A stretch of 64,000 nucleotides of DNA from assembly GCA_964610155.1 (NCBI GenBank), contig CAZSUY010000007.1, forward strand, positions 1 through 64,000, written 5' to 3'. Both the position numbers and the translations under genes were made by a program. The notes beneath the pieces were generated by a model, which did no database searches, was not told the DNA's origin, and saw nothing but the letters and a program-made list of their open reading frames with translations. The DNA comes from JAFGBM01 sp964610155. GTDB taxonomy: Bacteria > Actinomycetota > Actinomycetes > Actinomycetales > Demequinaceae. Of the stretch, positions 1-8,429 are shown one piece after another (position 1 is the first letter of the stretch; the number at the start of each line of letters is the position of its first letter).

Positions 1-1
1 G

Positions 2-75
<74 letters not shown>

Positions 76-111
76 TGACGGCATCGGCAATCTTACCGGA
101 GCGGCGCCGAA

Positions 112-128
112 CCAGAGATCTCCTCTGG
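112..128 (-). other. Small hairpin between der and tRNA-Pro
   Basis: Perfect 6-bp stem CCAGAG/CTCTGG with a 5-nt loop, a few bases after the der stop codon. No T tract follows, so it is a weak candidate for a terminator or an RNA processing site before the tRNA. Confidence 0.25.
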
Positions 129-131
129 GCT

Positions 132-1613
132 CTAGCGGCGTTTCCGTTTCTCCCGAACCCGAACTGCGATGTCGATCGGACTTCCCTCGAATCCGAACGT
201 CTCCCGGAGTCGACGCTCGATAAACCGGCGATATCCGGGATCGATGGGCCCCGAGGTGAACAAGACAAAGCGGGGGGGCCTGGTGGCGGCCTGGGTAGCA
301 AACAGGATGCGCGGCTGCTTTCCGCCCCGAACGGGATGTGGGTGCTCCGCGACGAGTTCGCCGAGGAACGCATTGAGGCGTCCCGTTGAGACCCTCAGGT
401 CCCACGAAGCCAGCGCCAACTTGAGGGCGGGAACGATCCGATTGACATGCCAGCCCGTTTTGGCGGAAAAGTTGATCCGCGGGGCCCAGGTCAGCTGGGC
501 GAAGTCCCTGTCGATCGAACGATCCAGCGCGTAGCGGGCGTCCTCGTCCACGAGGTCCCACTTGTTGAACGCGATGACCATCGCGCGGCCGGCCTCCTCT
601 ACCTGGCTTAAAATCCGGGTGTCCTGCTCCGTTACGGCCACAGATCCGTCAAGGAGCACGACCGCGACCTCGGCGCGCTCGATCGCGGCCTCCGTCCGGA
701 GCGAGGCATAGTAGTCCGCTCCTTGCGTCTGGTGGACCCGTCGACGGATTCCCGCCGTGTCGATGAGGACCCAAGGGCGACCCTCGATCTCGACCGTTTC
801 GTCGACCGGGTCCCGCGTTGTCCCAGCGGTCGCATCGACGACCACCCTCTCGTGCCCCGCCAGCAGGTTGAGGAGGGAAGACTTCCCAACATTGGGGCGA
901 CCGACCAAGGCGACCCGCCGGGGTGTGTCCGGTCCGCCCTCCTCGGTCTGACGCTCCTTGGGCAGGGCATCCACTATCGCGTCGAGCAACTCCCCGCTCC
1001 CCCGGCCGTGCAAGGCGCTCACGGGGTAGGGCTCCCCCAGGCCGAGGCTCCACAGGACGGCCGCCTCAGGCTCGGCGAGTGGTCCATCCACCTTGTTTGC
1101 GCAGAGGACGACGGGTTTGTGGGATTTCCGAAGGAGGCGGGTCACCTGCTCATCGGTGGCCGTCGTCCCGACCGTCGCGTCGAGCACGAGGACGACGACA
1201 TCGGCCATGTCGACCGCCACCTCCGCCTGTTTCGCCACGCTGAGGTCGAGGCCATGGACCTTGATCTCCCAGCCTCCTGTATCCATGAGGGTGAAGTCGC
1301 GGCCCGCCCAGTCGGCGGTGTACGTGACACGGTCGCGGGTGATGCCGGGAGTCCCCTCAACGACGGCTGCGCGCCTCCCTAGGATGCGATTGACGAGTGT
1401 CGACTTACCGACGTTCGGACGACCGATGATGGCGACGATCGGGAGAACCTCCCGGGTGATGGTCTCCCCACGAAGCTCGGCCAGGTCTTCGTCGCTGAGC
1501 TCGAACGCCTCAAGTCCCGACCTCAGGGCGGCCTCTCGTTTGACCTCGAGGCTCTCCTCAGGGTCCGACGTCCGAGGCTTCGAAAGGAGGGCGTCGTCCG
1601 CCTCTCCGGTCAC
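132..1613 (-). CDS. der: GTPase Der (EngA), 50S ribosome assembly
   Basis: Double-GTPase that binds the 50S subunit and is needed for its late maturation. The 493-residue product carries two tandem G domains. The first P-loop, GRPNVGKST, is at about residues 64-72 with specificity motif NKVD. The second P-loop, GRPNVGKSS, is near residue 240 with specificity motif NKWD. A C-terminal KH-like domain follows. An acidic N-terminal extension of about 57 residues precedes the first G domain; extensions of this kind are common in actinobacterial Der proteins. The ATG overlaps the plsC stop by 4 nt, so translation is probably coupled. It is the last gene of the xerD-to-der minus-strand cluster and is followed by tRNA-Pro. 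Confidence 0.97.
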   Translation of the reverse strand: MTGEADDALLSKPRTSDPEESLEVKREAALRSGLEAFELSDEDLAELRGETITREVLPIVAIIGRPNVGKSTLVNRILGRRAAVVEGTPGITRDRVTYTADWAGRDFTLMDTGGWEIKVHGLDLSVAKQAEVAVDMADVVVLVLDATVGTTATDEQVTRLLRKSHKPVVLCANKVDGPLAEPEAAVLWSLGLGEPYPVSALHGRGSGELLDAIVDALPKERQTEEGGPDTPRRVALVGRPNVGKSSLLNLLAGHERVVVDATAGTTRDPVDETVEIEGRPWVLIDTAGIRRRVHQTQGADYYASLRTEAAIERAEVAVVLLDGSVAVTEQDTRILSQVEEAGRAMVIAFNKWDLVDEDARYALDRSIDRDFAQLTWAPRINFSAKTGWHVNRIVPALKLALASWDLRVSTGRLNAFLGELVAEHPHPVRGGKQPRILFATQAATRPPRFVLFTSGPIDPGYRRFIERRLRETFGFEGSPIDIAVRVREKRKRR

Positions 1614-2293
1614 GGGGTCTCCTCGGGTTGTTCATCGTGAGGCAAGGGAATGTCCGATTGAGCCTCGGCGCGCCGTACATGCTCACGCAGCGCCGCTGCG
1701 ACCGCCTCTTCGGCCATTTTTTGACGCGCCTGGCCGTGGAACTCGGGCGGGATGTCCAACTCTACGGGTTCCCCGAACACGGCCAGGATCCTACGGCGAG
1801 GTTTGGGCCAGATGTTGACGCTCTCTCCCGTGTGGCGGGTGCCGAACAGCGCGAGCGGCACCACCGGGGCCTTCCCGTGGATGGCGAGCCAAGCGGCACC
1901 CCCCGCGAGGCAGGCCGCGTCGCCCGTGCCGCGTGTGCCCTCGGGGAACACCCCCACCACCCCGCCGCGCGCCAGGACCCCCTTCGCTCTCGCGAGGGCC
2001 TCCCGGCCTGTGCCGGCCACCTCAATCTGGCCCGTACCTCGGAGGATGACGCCCAGCCCGTGGCGGAACATGTCTTGTTTGACGAGGAAGTTGCTCGACC
2101 GGGGTATCACCCCGGCGACGATGGGGCCATCGATGAAGCCCACATGATTCGCGATGACCACGACGGGGCCCCTTCGGGGGACCAGGTCGGCACCCCTCAC
2201 CGTCGTATGCCAGTACACCCGCGACAGGAACTGGGCGATCGGACGCCCAATAAGCGGCCCGAAAGGGCCAGGAACCCGGCGACGCCCTCTCAT
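1610..2293 (-). CDS. plsC: 1-acyl-sn-glycerol-3-phosphate acyltransferase (PlsC family)
   Basis: Membrane-associated acyltransferase that makes phosphatidic acid from lysophosphatidic acid. The 227-residue protein has the family's catalytic HX4D motif (H50 to D55 in NHVGFIDG). It also has the substrate-binding motif FPEGTRG at residues 116-122. It overlaps the cmk stop upstream and the der start downstream, each by 4 nt, a cmk-plsC-der order seen in many actinobacteria. The exact acyl donor and acceptor cannot be read from sequence; another lysophospholipid acyltransferase of the same family is the main alternative. Confidence 0.9.
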   Translation of the reverse strand: MRGRRRVPGPFGPLIGRPIAQFLSRVYWHTTVRGADLVPRRGPVVVIANHVGFIDGPIVAGVIPRSSNFLVKQDMFRHGLGVILRGTGQIEVAGTGREALARAKGVLARGGVVGVFPEGTRGTGDAACLAGGAAWLAIHGKAPVVPLALFGTRHTGESVNIWPKPRRRILAVFGEPVELDIPPEFHGQARQKMAEEAVAAALREHVRRAEAQSDIPLPHDEQPEETP

Positions 2294-2973
2294 AGGGTGG
2301 CTTGGTGCGCAAGGTCAATGATCGCGGCTACAACCTCATCGATCGTCAGGTAGGTGGTGTCGATGACGAGGACACCATCGGCGGCTTGATGGAATTCGGC
2401 CACCTTTGCGTCCTTCGCGTCCCTCCCAAGTACTGCTTCCCTCACCCCAAGAAGCCCGGCGGTTTCGGTCTCCAGTTCCCTCCTTGTTACCCGCACCTCT
2501 GGGTCCGCGGTCATCAGGATCCTGACGTCGGCGTCCGGTGCCACCACCGTCGTGATATCTCGGCCTTCTGCAATGATTCCGGCACCACCCGAGCGCCCCC
2601 CGGTGATTTCCTTCAAGATGAGTTCCCGTTGGAGCTTTCCCAACACCGCCCTGACATCTAGGTTCATGGCGACCTCCGATACCGTTCCCGTTATGGCCTC
2701 GGAGCGTAGGAGCTGGGACACATCTTCGTGGTCAAGGGTGACCCTGGGTTCGTCAGGGTCGAGGACTATCTGGACGTTCATGGTCTCGACGGCGGCCACG
2801 ACAGCATCGTCGTCTCCAAGATCGATGCCCTCCCTTAGGCACAGAAGCGCCGCCACCCGGTAGGTCGCGCCCGTGTCGAGGTATGACAGGCCGAGGCGGC
2901 GGGCGACTTCCCGACACACGGTGGACTTCCCGACACCGGAGGACCCATCAACGGCTATGACAATCCCGCTCAC
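2290..2973 (-). CDS. cmk: Cytidylate (CMP/dCMP) kinase
   Basis: Phosphorylates CMP and dCMP with ATP in pyrimidine nucleotide supply. The 227-residue protein starts with the P-loop GSSGVGKST (residues 10-18), followed by the family's LDTGATYR segment and the EGRDITTVV motif. Length matches bacterial Cmk. It overlaps tyrA and plsC by 4 nt each and so sits inside one translationally coupled operon. Confidence 0.96.
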   Translation of the reverse strand: MSGIVIAVDGSSGVGKSTVCREVARRLGLSYLDTGATYRVAALLCLREGIDLGDDDAVVAAVETMNVQIVLDPDEPRVTLDHEDVSQLLRSEAITGTVSEVAMNLDVRAVLGKLQRELILKEITGGRSGGAGIIAEGRDITTVVAPDADVRILMTADPEVRVTRRELETETAGLLGVREAVLGRDAKDAKVAEFHQAADGVLVIDTTYLTIDEVVAAIIDLAHQATL

Positions 2974-4028
2974 GAGGCGACCTCCCAGCCTCGCTCACCG
3001 AGGGCCGACACGAGTTCGTGGGCACGGGCGGGATCAATGCTGAGCATAACGAGCCCGACGCGTTGCCGGGGTGAGTGCTCGATGGCCAGGTCCTCGATGT
3101 TGACATCGACGGCGGCGACGTCCGTGAGGAGCCGCAGGAGCTGGCCTGGTTTGTCCGGTGCTATCACGACGATCTCTGCCCACTGCCTCTGGCGGCCTCC
3201 GTGCTTGCCGGGGATACGGGCGAGTTCGAGCCGACCCCTCTCGATCAACTCCGCTAGGGCTTCACCCACATCCTCGGCGTCCCGGACCCGGGTGAGGTCC
3301 TCGACGACGAGGGATAGGGAGGCTCGGAGGTTGCTGCCATTCAACCGAGCGATATCGGCCCACATCCCAGGCTCGCTCGCCGCGATGCGGGTGACATCTC
3401 GGAGGCCCTGACCGACGAGGGCGAGGTCGTCGGTATCCAGGCCAGCAAGGGAGGCGGCGACCGCCGAGGCGGCAACCTGCGGAGAATGGGAGACCCTTGC
3501 CACCGCCGCGTCGTGAGCGTCTGCCTCGATTGTGACGACATCCGCCCCCAGAGCCTCGGCCAGCCCTCGTACGAGGTCGACCGCGGCGACCGAGGCTCCA
3601 TTCGCGCACACAACCCAGGGACGAGCCTTGAAGAGATCCCCTTGTGCCGACTCAACCCCGGACACCTCACGGCCCGCCATGGGATGCGAACCAACGTACC
3701 TCTCACCAAGCCCCTCGGCTTCAACTGCCACCGCGATCGAGCCCTTGATGGAGGCGACATCGGTAACGACCGCCCCAGGCCACTTCTTCAGAGAGGCCAC
3801 CACCTCACCTGCGGCCATCGCCGGGGGCACGGCTACGATCACAAGATCCGGCTCCTCCTCCAGTTCGGCCCCGGCCCCGATCCTGCGGGCGGTCTTCTGG
3901 ATCTTTGGGTTTCGATCCTCGATGCTCACCAGCCAGCCTTCCGCCGTGAGGCCGAGGCCGATGCTGGCACCGATGAGGCCCGCCCCCACGATGTGGATGC
4001 GTGGCGGAACAGCGCGGTGAGGCGTCAT
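2970..4028 (-). CDS. tyrA: Prephenate dehydrogenase with C-terminal ACT domain
   Basis: Oxidative decarboxylation of prephenate in tyrosine synthesis. The N-terminal Rossmann fold has the dinucleotide motif GAGLIGASIG at residues 16-25. The central part carries the conserved GSHPMAGRE motif of the family. The last roughly 65 residues look like an ACT ligand-binding domain, which usually gives tyrosine feedback control. Length is 352 residues. The upstream gene encodes chorismate mutase, the preceding step, with 7 nt between its stop and this ATG. NAD versus NADP preference is not resolved. Confidence 0.92.
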   Translation of the reverse strand: MTPHRAVPPRIHIVGAGLIGASIGLGLTAEGWLVSIEDRNPKIQKTARRIGAGAELEEEPDLVIVAVPPAMAAGEVVASLKKWPGAVVTDVASIKGSIAVAVEAEGLGERYVGSHPMAGREVSGVESAQGDLFKARPWVVCANGASVAAVDLVRGLAEALGADVVTIEADAHDAAVARVSHSPQVAASAVAASLAGLDTDDLALVGQGLRDVTRIAASEPGMWADIARLNGSNLRASLSLVVEDLTRVRDAEDVGEALAELIERGRLELARIPGKHGGRQRQWAEIVVIAPDKPGQLLRLLTDVAAVDVNIEDLAIEHSPRQRVGLVMLSIDPARAHELVSALGERGWEVAS

Positions 4029-4035
4029 GACGCGC

Positions 4036-4398
4036 TCACTGGGCGAGGTCCTTGCGGAGGGAAACAGCCTCGTGGAGGTAGACGTGCTTGACCTCGGCTC
4101 GGGGGACCTCCAAGTTGGCGTGGGCCATGACCCGAATTACCCGGCCGAGGGATCCTTGAATGTCCATCTCGACGGCGCACATGAGCGGGACGTCCCCCAA
4201 GTCCAGAGCGCGAGCGGCGGCAGCGGGAAAGTCGGACGTGATGTCTGGCGTGGCGGTGAAGAGGATCGAGATCAAGTCTTCAGAGGTGAGGCCGTTCTCG
4301 CTCAGCATGGCGCTCACGAGCTCAATGGTGCGCTCGTGTAGGTGTTCGCGCTCGTCGACCATAAGGGTGGTCGCTCCGCGGATGGCCCTGATCGTCAT
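4036..4398 (-). CDS. aroH: Chorismate mutase, AroH type
   Basis: Converts chorismate to prephenate for phenylalanine and tyrosine synthesis. The 120-residue length fits the trimeric AroH (Bacillus subtilis type) enzyme rather than the helical AroQ type. Residues equivalent to the known active site are visible: Arg7 in IRGATT, the Cys74/Glu77 pair in CAVE, and Arg89. The frame is open further upstream, but the ATG at 4398 begins directly before the conserved RAIRGATT segment, so it was chosen. It lies between rluB and tyrA. Confidence 0.92.
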   Translation of the reverse strand: MTIRAIRGATTLMVDEREHLHERTIELVSAMLSENGLTSEDLISILFTATPDITSDFPAAAARALDLGDVPLMCAVEMDIQGSLGRVIRVMAHANLEVPRAEVKHVYLHEAVSLRKDLAQ

Positions 4399-4447
4399 GG
4401 GTGCCTCCGGGTCCATGGTATCGGGGCTGAAGCCCTGAGTCTGGACC

Positions 4448-5188
4448 CTAGAGCCCGGCCTCCTTGAGCAGCGAGCCCATCTCCTTGGTGTCGAGCACCC
4501 GTGTCTTTCCCAGAGGCAGGCCTCCAAGGGAGATGGGGCCGAATCGTGTCCTGGAGAGCTCGACAACGGGATGGCCGACGGCCTCGAAGATTCGGCGGAC
4601 GATACGGTTGCGGCCTTCGTGCAATACGATCTCCACAACCGAGAACTCTGACGTCGAATCGAGGATGGTGCACGAATCGACGGCGATTGGCCCATCGTCG
4701 AGTTCGATCCCCTTGGTCAGCTTGTGTGGTAGTCGACGGTGAACCTGGCCGGCGACCTTCGCGACGTAGACCTTGGACACGCCGTGGGAGGGGCGAGAGA
4801 GGCGGTTGGCGAGGTTTCCGTCGTTGGTAAGGAGGATCAGCCCCGTCGTCTCAAAGTCGAGGCGGCCCACGTGAAAAAGGCGAGATCCTAGGTCGGCAAC
4901 GTACTGATCGAGGGCGGGGCGATTCTGGGGATCACTCATGGTACTGACCACGCCCTTGGGCTTGTTGAGGGCGATCGTGAGGTGCCCTTCGGCGACGTGG
5001 ATCCGCTTTCCGGCAACCGCGATAACCACCCGAGCGGGATCCACCCTCATTCCCTGGTTGGTGATCTTCTCTCCATCGACCGTCACCTTGCCTGCTGCGA
5101 TCAGGTCCTCACATCGCCTCCTGGATCCCACCCCTGCCGCTGCGAGGACCTTCTGGAGCCGCACCCCATCGGCGAGGTACTCCGCCAC
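4448..5188 (-). CDS. rluB: 23S rRNA pseudouridine synthase, RsuA/RluB family
   Basis: Modifies rRNA uridines to pseudouridine. The 246-residue protein has an N-terminal S4 RNA-binding domain (about residues 8-60). The catalytic motif GRLDFETTG follows, with the nucleophilic aspartate at D111, and then the RNRIVRR segment typical of this branch. The scpB-rluB-aroH order matches many actinobacterial genomes. Assignment to RluB rather than RsuA rests on this context and is likely but not certain. The upstream scpB stop is 2 nt away. Confidence 0.88.
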   Translation of the reverse strand: MAEYLADGVRLQKVLAAAGVGSRRRCEDLIAAGKVTVDGEKITNQGMRVDPARVVIAVAGKRIHVAEGHLTIALNKPKGVVSTMSDPQNRPALDQYVADLGSRLFHVGRLDFETTGLILLTNDGNLANRLSRPSHGVSKVYVAKVAGQVHRRLPHKLTKGIELDDGPIAVDSCTILDSTSEFSVVEIVLHEGRNRIVRRIFEAVGHPVVELSRTRFGPISLGGLPLGKTRVLDTKEMGSLLKEAGL

Positions 5189-5190
5189 GG

Positions 5191-5733
5191 CTAACCCGCT
5201 CCATCGATGTCGATGAGATCGGGCAGGTAGGGCGCCAGGGATGGCAATTCTTCGAGGGAGCCGAGGCCCATACGCTCAAGGAAGGAGGTCGTCGTACCGT
5301 ATTGGATGGCTCCTGCGATTTCCCCGACCTCGGTGATTAGTCCTCGAGCGAGAAGGGTCTTCATGACCGTATCCACGCTCACTCCCCTGACCTGGGATAC
5401 CTGTCCACGGGTCACCGGTTGCCGGTAGGCAACCACGGCGAGAGTCTCAAGCGCCGCCTGGGAAAGGCGAGCCGACTGCCCCTCGACGATAAACCGCCCG
5501 ACGACGTCCGCGAAAAGGGGGGAGGAGTAGACGCGCCACCTCCCGTCGACCTCGCGTAATTCGAAGCCACGAGGCCGTCTCGGATCGGTGTATTCATCGC
5601 GGAGGGACACGAGGGCTGCGAGGACCTCCTGTTCTGGCACCTCTATCGCCGTTGCCAGGTCGGTAGTCGACACGGGTTCATCGATCACCATCAGCACCGC
5701 CTCTATCGCCGCGGTCAGCCGAGCCTTAGACAT
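5191..5733 (-). CDS. scpB: Segregation and condensation protein B
   Basis: Winged-helix (kite) subunit of the SMC-ScpAB condensin that compacts and segregates chromosomes. The 180 residues comprise two winged-helix domains. The family hallmark LETLAVVAYRQPVTRGQV-type segment is present in the second half. The start overlaps the end of scpA by 8 nt, as is usual for this pair. The SMC partner itself is not in the window. Confidence 0.95.
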   Translation of the reverse strand: MSKARLTAAIEAVLMVIDEPVSTTDLATAIEVPEQEVLAALVSLRDEYTDPRRPRGFELREVDGRWRVYSSPLFADVVGRFIVEGQSARLSQAALETLAVVAYRQPVTRGQVSQVRGVSVDTVMKTLLARGLITEVGEIAGAIQYGTTTSFLERMGLGSLEELPSLAPYLPDLIDIDGAG

Positions 5734-6550
5734 CCAGGTGCACCTCCTCGTCGAAGTCGGTCGTGAGGTCAGCCCCTCGGTCTCCCCCGGTCCATCTAAC
5801 CGTCAGTTCCGAGAGGGATCGGACCTGATCGAAAGCAACCAACGAATTGCGGAACAGTTCCAGCAGGGCAAGGAAACGAGCGACGATGATCCCAAGTTCT
5901 CTGGTGTCCCGAATTATCGCCCTGAAGGTCATGGTCCCTTCCCGCTGGAGAATGACCATGACGTGTGTGGCCTGCTCCTTAACGGACACCTTGGGGTTTA
6001 TGAGGTGCGCGAGGGGGACGGCGGGGGCGGGATGGGGCTCAAGGGCATGCGCCGCCAAATGTGCTAGAGCCTGGGCATCGGTTGCCCAGACGAGTTCGGG
6101 CAGGAGCGCCGCGAACGGAGGCTCAAGGGCCACATCCCTCGGTAGCCGACGGGGGGCGTCGAGCAAAGCCTCGAACGAAGCCGCGACTCTCTTGAAGGCG
6201 CTGTATTGGAGGAGGCGGAGGAAAAGAAGGTCGCGAGCCTCGAGGGCCTCGATATCCTCAAGATCCTCGACCTCCCCATGAGGCAACAGGCGAGCAGCTT
6301 TGAGGTCAAGAAGCGTGGCCGCTACCACAAGAAATTCGCTCGCCCCATCCAGGTCCCACTCGACACCCGCATCCATGACCGTCGCAATGAATTCATCGGT
6401 GACTCTCGCCAGGGCTACCTCGGTGATCTCGAGCTCATGCTTGGAGATCAAGGAGAGGAGCAGGTCGAAGGGGCCCTCGAAGTTGTCGAGATGGACAGAG
6501 AAGCCTGCGCCCGGGGCTCCATCGGTGGCCTCGTCAAGGGAAGCGGTCAC
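5726..6550 (-). CDS. scpA: Segregation and condensation protein A (kleisin)
   Basis: Kleisin that bridges SMC heads and binds ScpB. The N-terminal kleisin motif NFEGPFDLLLSLI is intact and the C-terminal winged helix is present. The reading frame is open further upstream inside parA. The GTG at 6550 lies 3 nt after the parA stop begins and precedes the conserved FSVHLDNFEGPFD block by about 17 residues, giving 274 residues, a normal length. This GTG start is therefore preferred. Confidence 0.93.
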   Translation of the reverse strand: MTASLDEATDGAPGAGFSVHLDNFEGPFDLLLSLISKHELEITEVALARVTDEFIATVMDAGVEWDLDGASEFLVVAATLLDLKAARLLPHGEVEDLEDIEALEARDLLFLRLLQYSAFKRVAASFEALLDAPRRLPRDVALEPPFAALLPELVWATDAQALAHLAAHALEPHPAPAVPLAHLINPKVSVKEQATHVMVILQREGTMTFRAIIRDTRELGIIVARFLALLELFRNSLVAFDQVRSLSELTVRWTGGDRGADLTTDFDEEVHLDV

Positions 6551-6551
6551 G

Positions 6552-7367
6552 CTAGGCTGCCACTCCCCGCGTGACGAGCTCGCGCGCCAGCTTGCGGTAA
6601 GCCTGAGCTCCCGGGTGCTCCGGGGCATAGGTGAGAATGGGCTCAGCCGCGACCGTGGAATCCGGGAATTTCACAGTCCTCGAGATCATCGTCTCGGTCA
6701 CTTGCGTCCCAAACGCGCGGCGGATCTCCTCCACGACCTCCCGGCAATGCAGAAGCCGGGGGTCATACATCGTCGGGACGATACCGTCGATCACGAGGCC
6801 TGGGTTGAGTCGGGTCTGAACCTTGGTGATGGTGTCGATGAGGAGGGCGACCCCCCGCATGGCGAAGTACTCGCATTCGAGGGGGACGAGCGCGCCATTG
6901 GAGGCGACCAGCGCGTTGACCGTCAGGAGGCCAAGGGAGGGCTGGCAATCGATGAGGATGAGGTCATAGTCCTCATGGACGGGACCGAGGGCCCGATCGA
7001 GCGCTCCCTCTCGCGCCACCTCGCTCACAAGCTGAATTTCGATGGCCGAAAGGTCGATGTTGGCAGGCAGGAGTTCAAGCCTCTCGATCCCCACCTTGAG
7101 AATCGCGTCCCGGGCGGCGACCCCTGTCCCCATGAGGACGTCGTAGATGGTGATGTCTAGCCCGTGGGTATTTATACCGAGGGAGGCCCCCACGGCCCCC
7201 TGGGGGTCGAAATCCACCAGCAGAACCCGGCGTCCGTACTCAGCGAAGGCGGCAGCCAGGTTGACGGCAGTCGTCGTCTTCCCTACACCGCCCTTCTGAT
7301 TGCACAAAGCGATGACCCGCGCCGGGCCGTGCTTCACCAAGGGTGGAGGGCTGGGGAAATCGGTCAC
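6552..7367 (-). CDS. ParA/Soj-family chromosome partitioning ATPase
   Basis: Deviant Walker-A ATPase with KGGVGKTT at residues 25-32 and the Walker-B-like LILIDCQPSLG. The 271-residue protein resembles Soj/ParA. No parB follows. In actinobacteria a ParA paralogue in front of scpAB is a recurrent arrangement, distinct from the origin-proximal parAB pair. The role is therefore inferred as chromosome organisation together with ScpAB, not proven. Confidence 0.88.
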   Translation of the reverse strand: MTDFPSPPPLVKHGPARVIALCNQKGGVGKTTTAVNLAAAFAEYGRRVLLVDFDPQGAVGASLGINTHGLDITIYDVLMGTGVAARDAILKVGIERLELLPANIDLSAIEIQLVSEVAREGALDRALGPVHEDYDLILIDCQPSLGLLTVNALVASNGALVPLECEYFAMRGVALLIDTITKVQTRLNPGLVIDGIVPTMYDPRLLHCREVVEEIRRAFGTQVTETMISRTVKFPDSTVAAEPILTYAPEHPGAQAYRKLARELVTRGVAA

Positions 7368-7376
7368 GCCCCCACG

Positions 7377-8297
7377 CTACCCCAGGGCCCTTGGATGGGC
7401 CGTAGCGTATACCTCGCGGAGGGTGTCCTGGGTGACCTGGGTATACACCTGGGTAGTCGTTACGCTCGCATGGCCCAGAAGCTCCTGGACCGCCCGTACG
7501 TCTGCCCCTCCGGAAAGAAGGTGCGTGGCGAAGGAGTGGCGAAGGGTGTGGGGCGATACCCCCTCCACGTTGGCCCTCTCGGCCGCCACCTTGAGGATCG
7601 CCCACGCGCTCTGCCGACTGAGCCTGTTTCCACGAGTGTTGAGGAACAAAGCCGGTGTCCTGCGGCCCGTGGAAGCGAGCCCCGCTCGACCGCGCACGAG
7701 GTAGGCATCCACAGCACGGGCGGCCACTCCCCCTATCGGAACGACGCGCTCCTTGCGGCCCTTTCCCCTGAGAAGCACGGACTCCTCGCCAGGGGTCAAG
7801 ATTATGTCATCGACATCGAGACCGACCGCCTCTGAGATCCGTGAGCCGGAGGCGTACACGAGTTCGAGGAGGGCTCGGTCGCGGAAGATCATCGGCTCGA
7901 CTCCGACACTCGAAGCCTCAAGGATGGCGATGACCTGATCGATCGAGATCGCCTTGGGGAGCCTCCGCGGTATCTGGCGGGGCCTGATGTCGTGGGAGGG
8001 GTCCGTGAGGGTCCAGCCCTCCGCAAATGCGAAGCGGTGCCACCCCCGAACCGCAACGACCGTGCGTCCAGCGGAGGCTGGGGCCAGGCTCGTGCCTCCG
8101 TCTCCTCCCGTGCCTATCGCTTGGGCGAAGAGTTTGACATCTTCCTTGGAGGCCTCCGCGAGAGTCCGCCTCCCCCGCCCGGAGAGAAAGACGACATATC
8201 TGGTGAGATCCCGCCCATAGGCCGCAAGCGTATTGTCGGACAAGCCGCGCTCGACTGCGAGGTGGGCGAGGTAGGCCTCGCGTTCCCGATCGAGCAC
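7377..8297 (-). CDS. xerD: Tyrosine site-specific recombinase XerD
   Basis: Resolves chromosome dimers at dif, normally with XerC. All catalytic residues of the tyrosine recombinase family are visible: R153, K182, H250 and R253 (HTLRHSFATH), H276 and the nucleophile Y285. The N-terminal SAM-like core-binding domain is also present. Length is 306 residues with a GTG start. It heads the xerD-parA-scpAB cluster and is divergent from tkt across about 100 nt. Placement beside scpAB favours XerD over XerC or an integrase. Confidence 0.92.
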   Translation of the reverse strand: MLDREREAYLAHLAVERGLSDNTLAAYGRDLTRYVVFLSGRGRRTLAEASKEDVKLFAQAIGTGGDGGTSLAPASAGRTVVAVRGWHRFAFAEGWTLTDPSHDIRPRQIPRRLPKAISIDQVIAILEASSVGVEPMIFRDRALLELVYASGSRISEAVGLDVDDIILTPGEESVLLRGKGRKERVVPIGGVAARAVDAYLVRGRAGLASTGRRTPALFLNTRGNRLSRQSAWAILKVAAERANVEGVSPHTLRHSFATHLLSGGADVRAVQELLGHASVTTTQVYTQVTQDTLREVYATAHPRALG

Positions 8298-8389
8298 GAT
8301 TAGGGCCTCGCTGCGGGAGAAGGCAACGACGCTAATGACATAACTCCATCCTACAGAGCGGTCCGTTCTCAGCCGCGAAGGTCCGCCGC

Positions 8390-8395
8390 TAGGCT
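8390..8395 (+). promoter_or_regulatory. Putative -10 box of tkt
   Basis: TAGGCT matches the actinobacterial -10 consensus TANNNT. Transcription would begin around 8401-8403, just past the first ATG at 8400, which supports the SD-preceded ATG at 8430 as the true tkt start. No good -35 is seen. Confidence 0.4.
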
Positions 8396-8429
8396 AGGCA
8401 TGACAAGCGACAAGAACTTGGAGAAACGC

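Noticed and set aside
4399..4695. N-terminal extension of chorismate mutase (99 more codons)
   Set aside because: The extension overlaps rluB in another frame, is Ser/Arg/Pro-rich and precedes a complete AroH fold that starts at the ATG at 4398.
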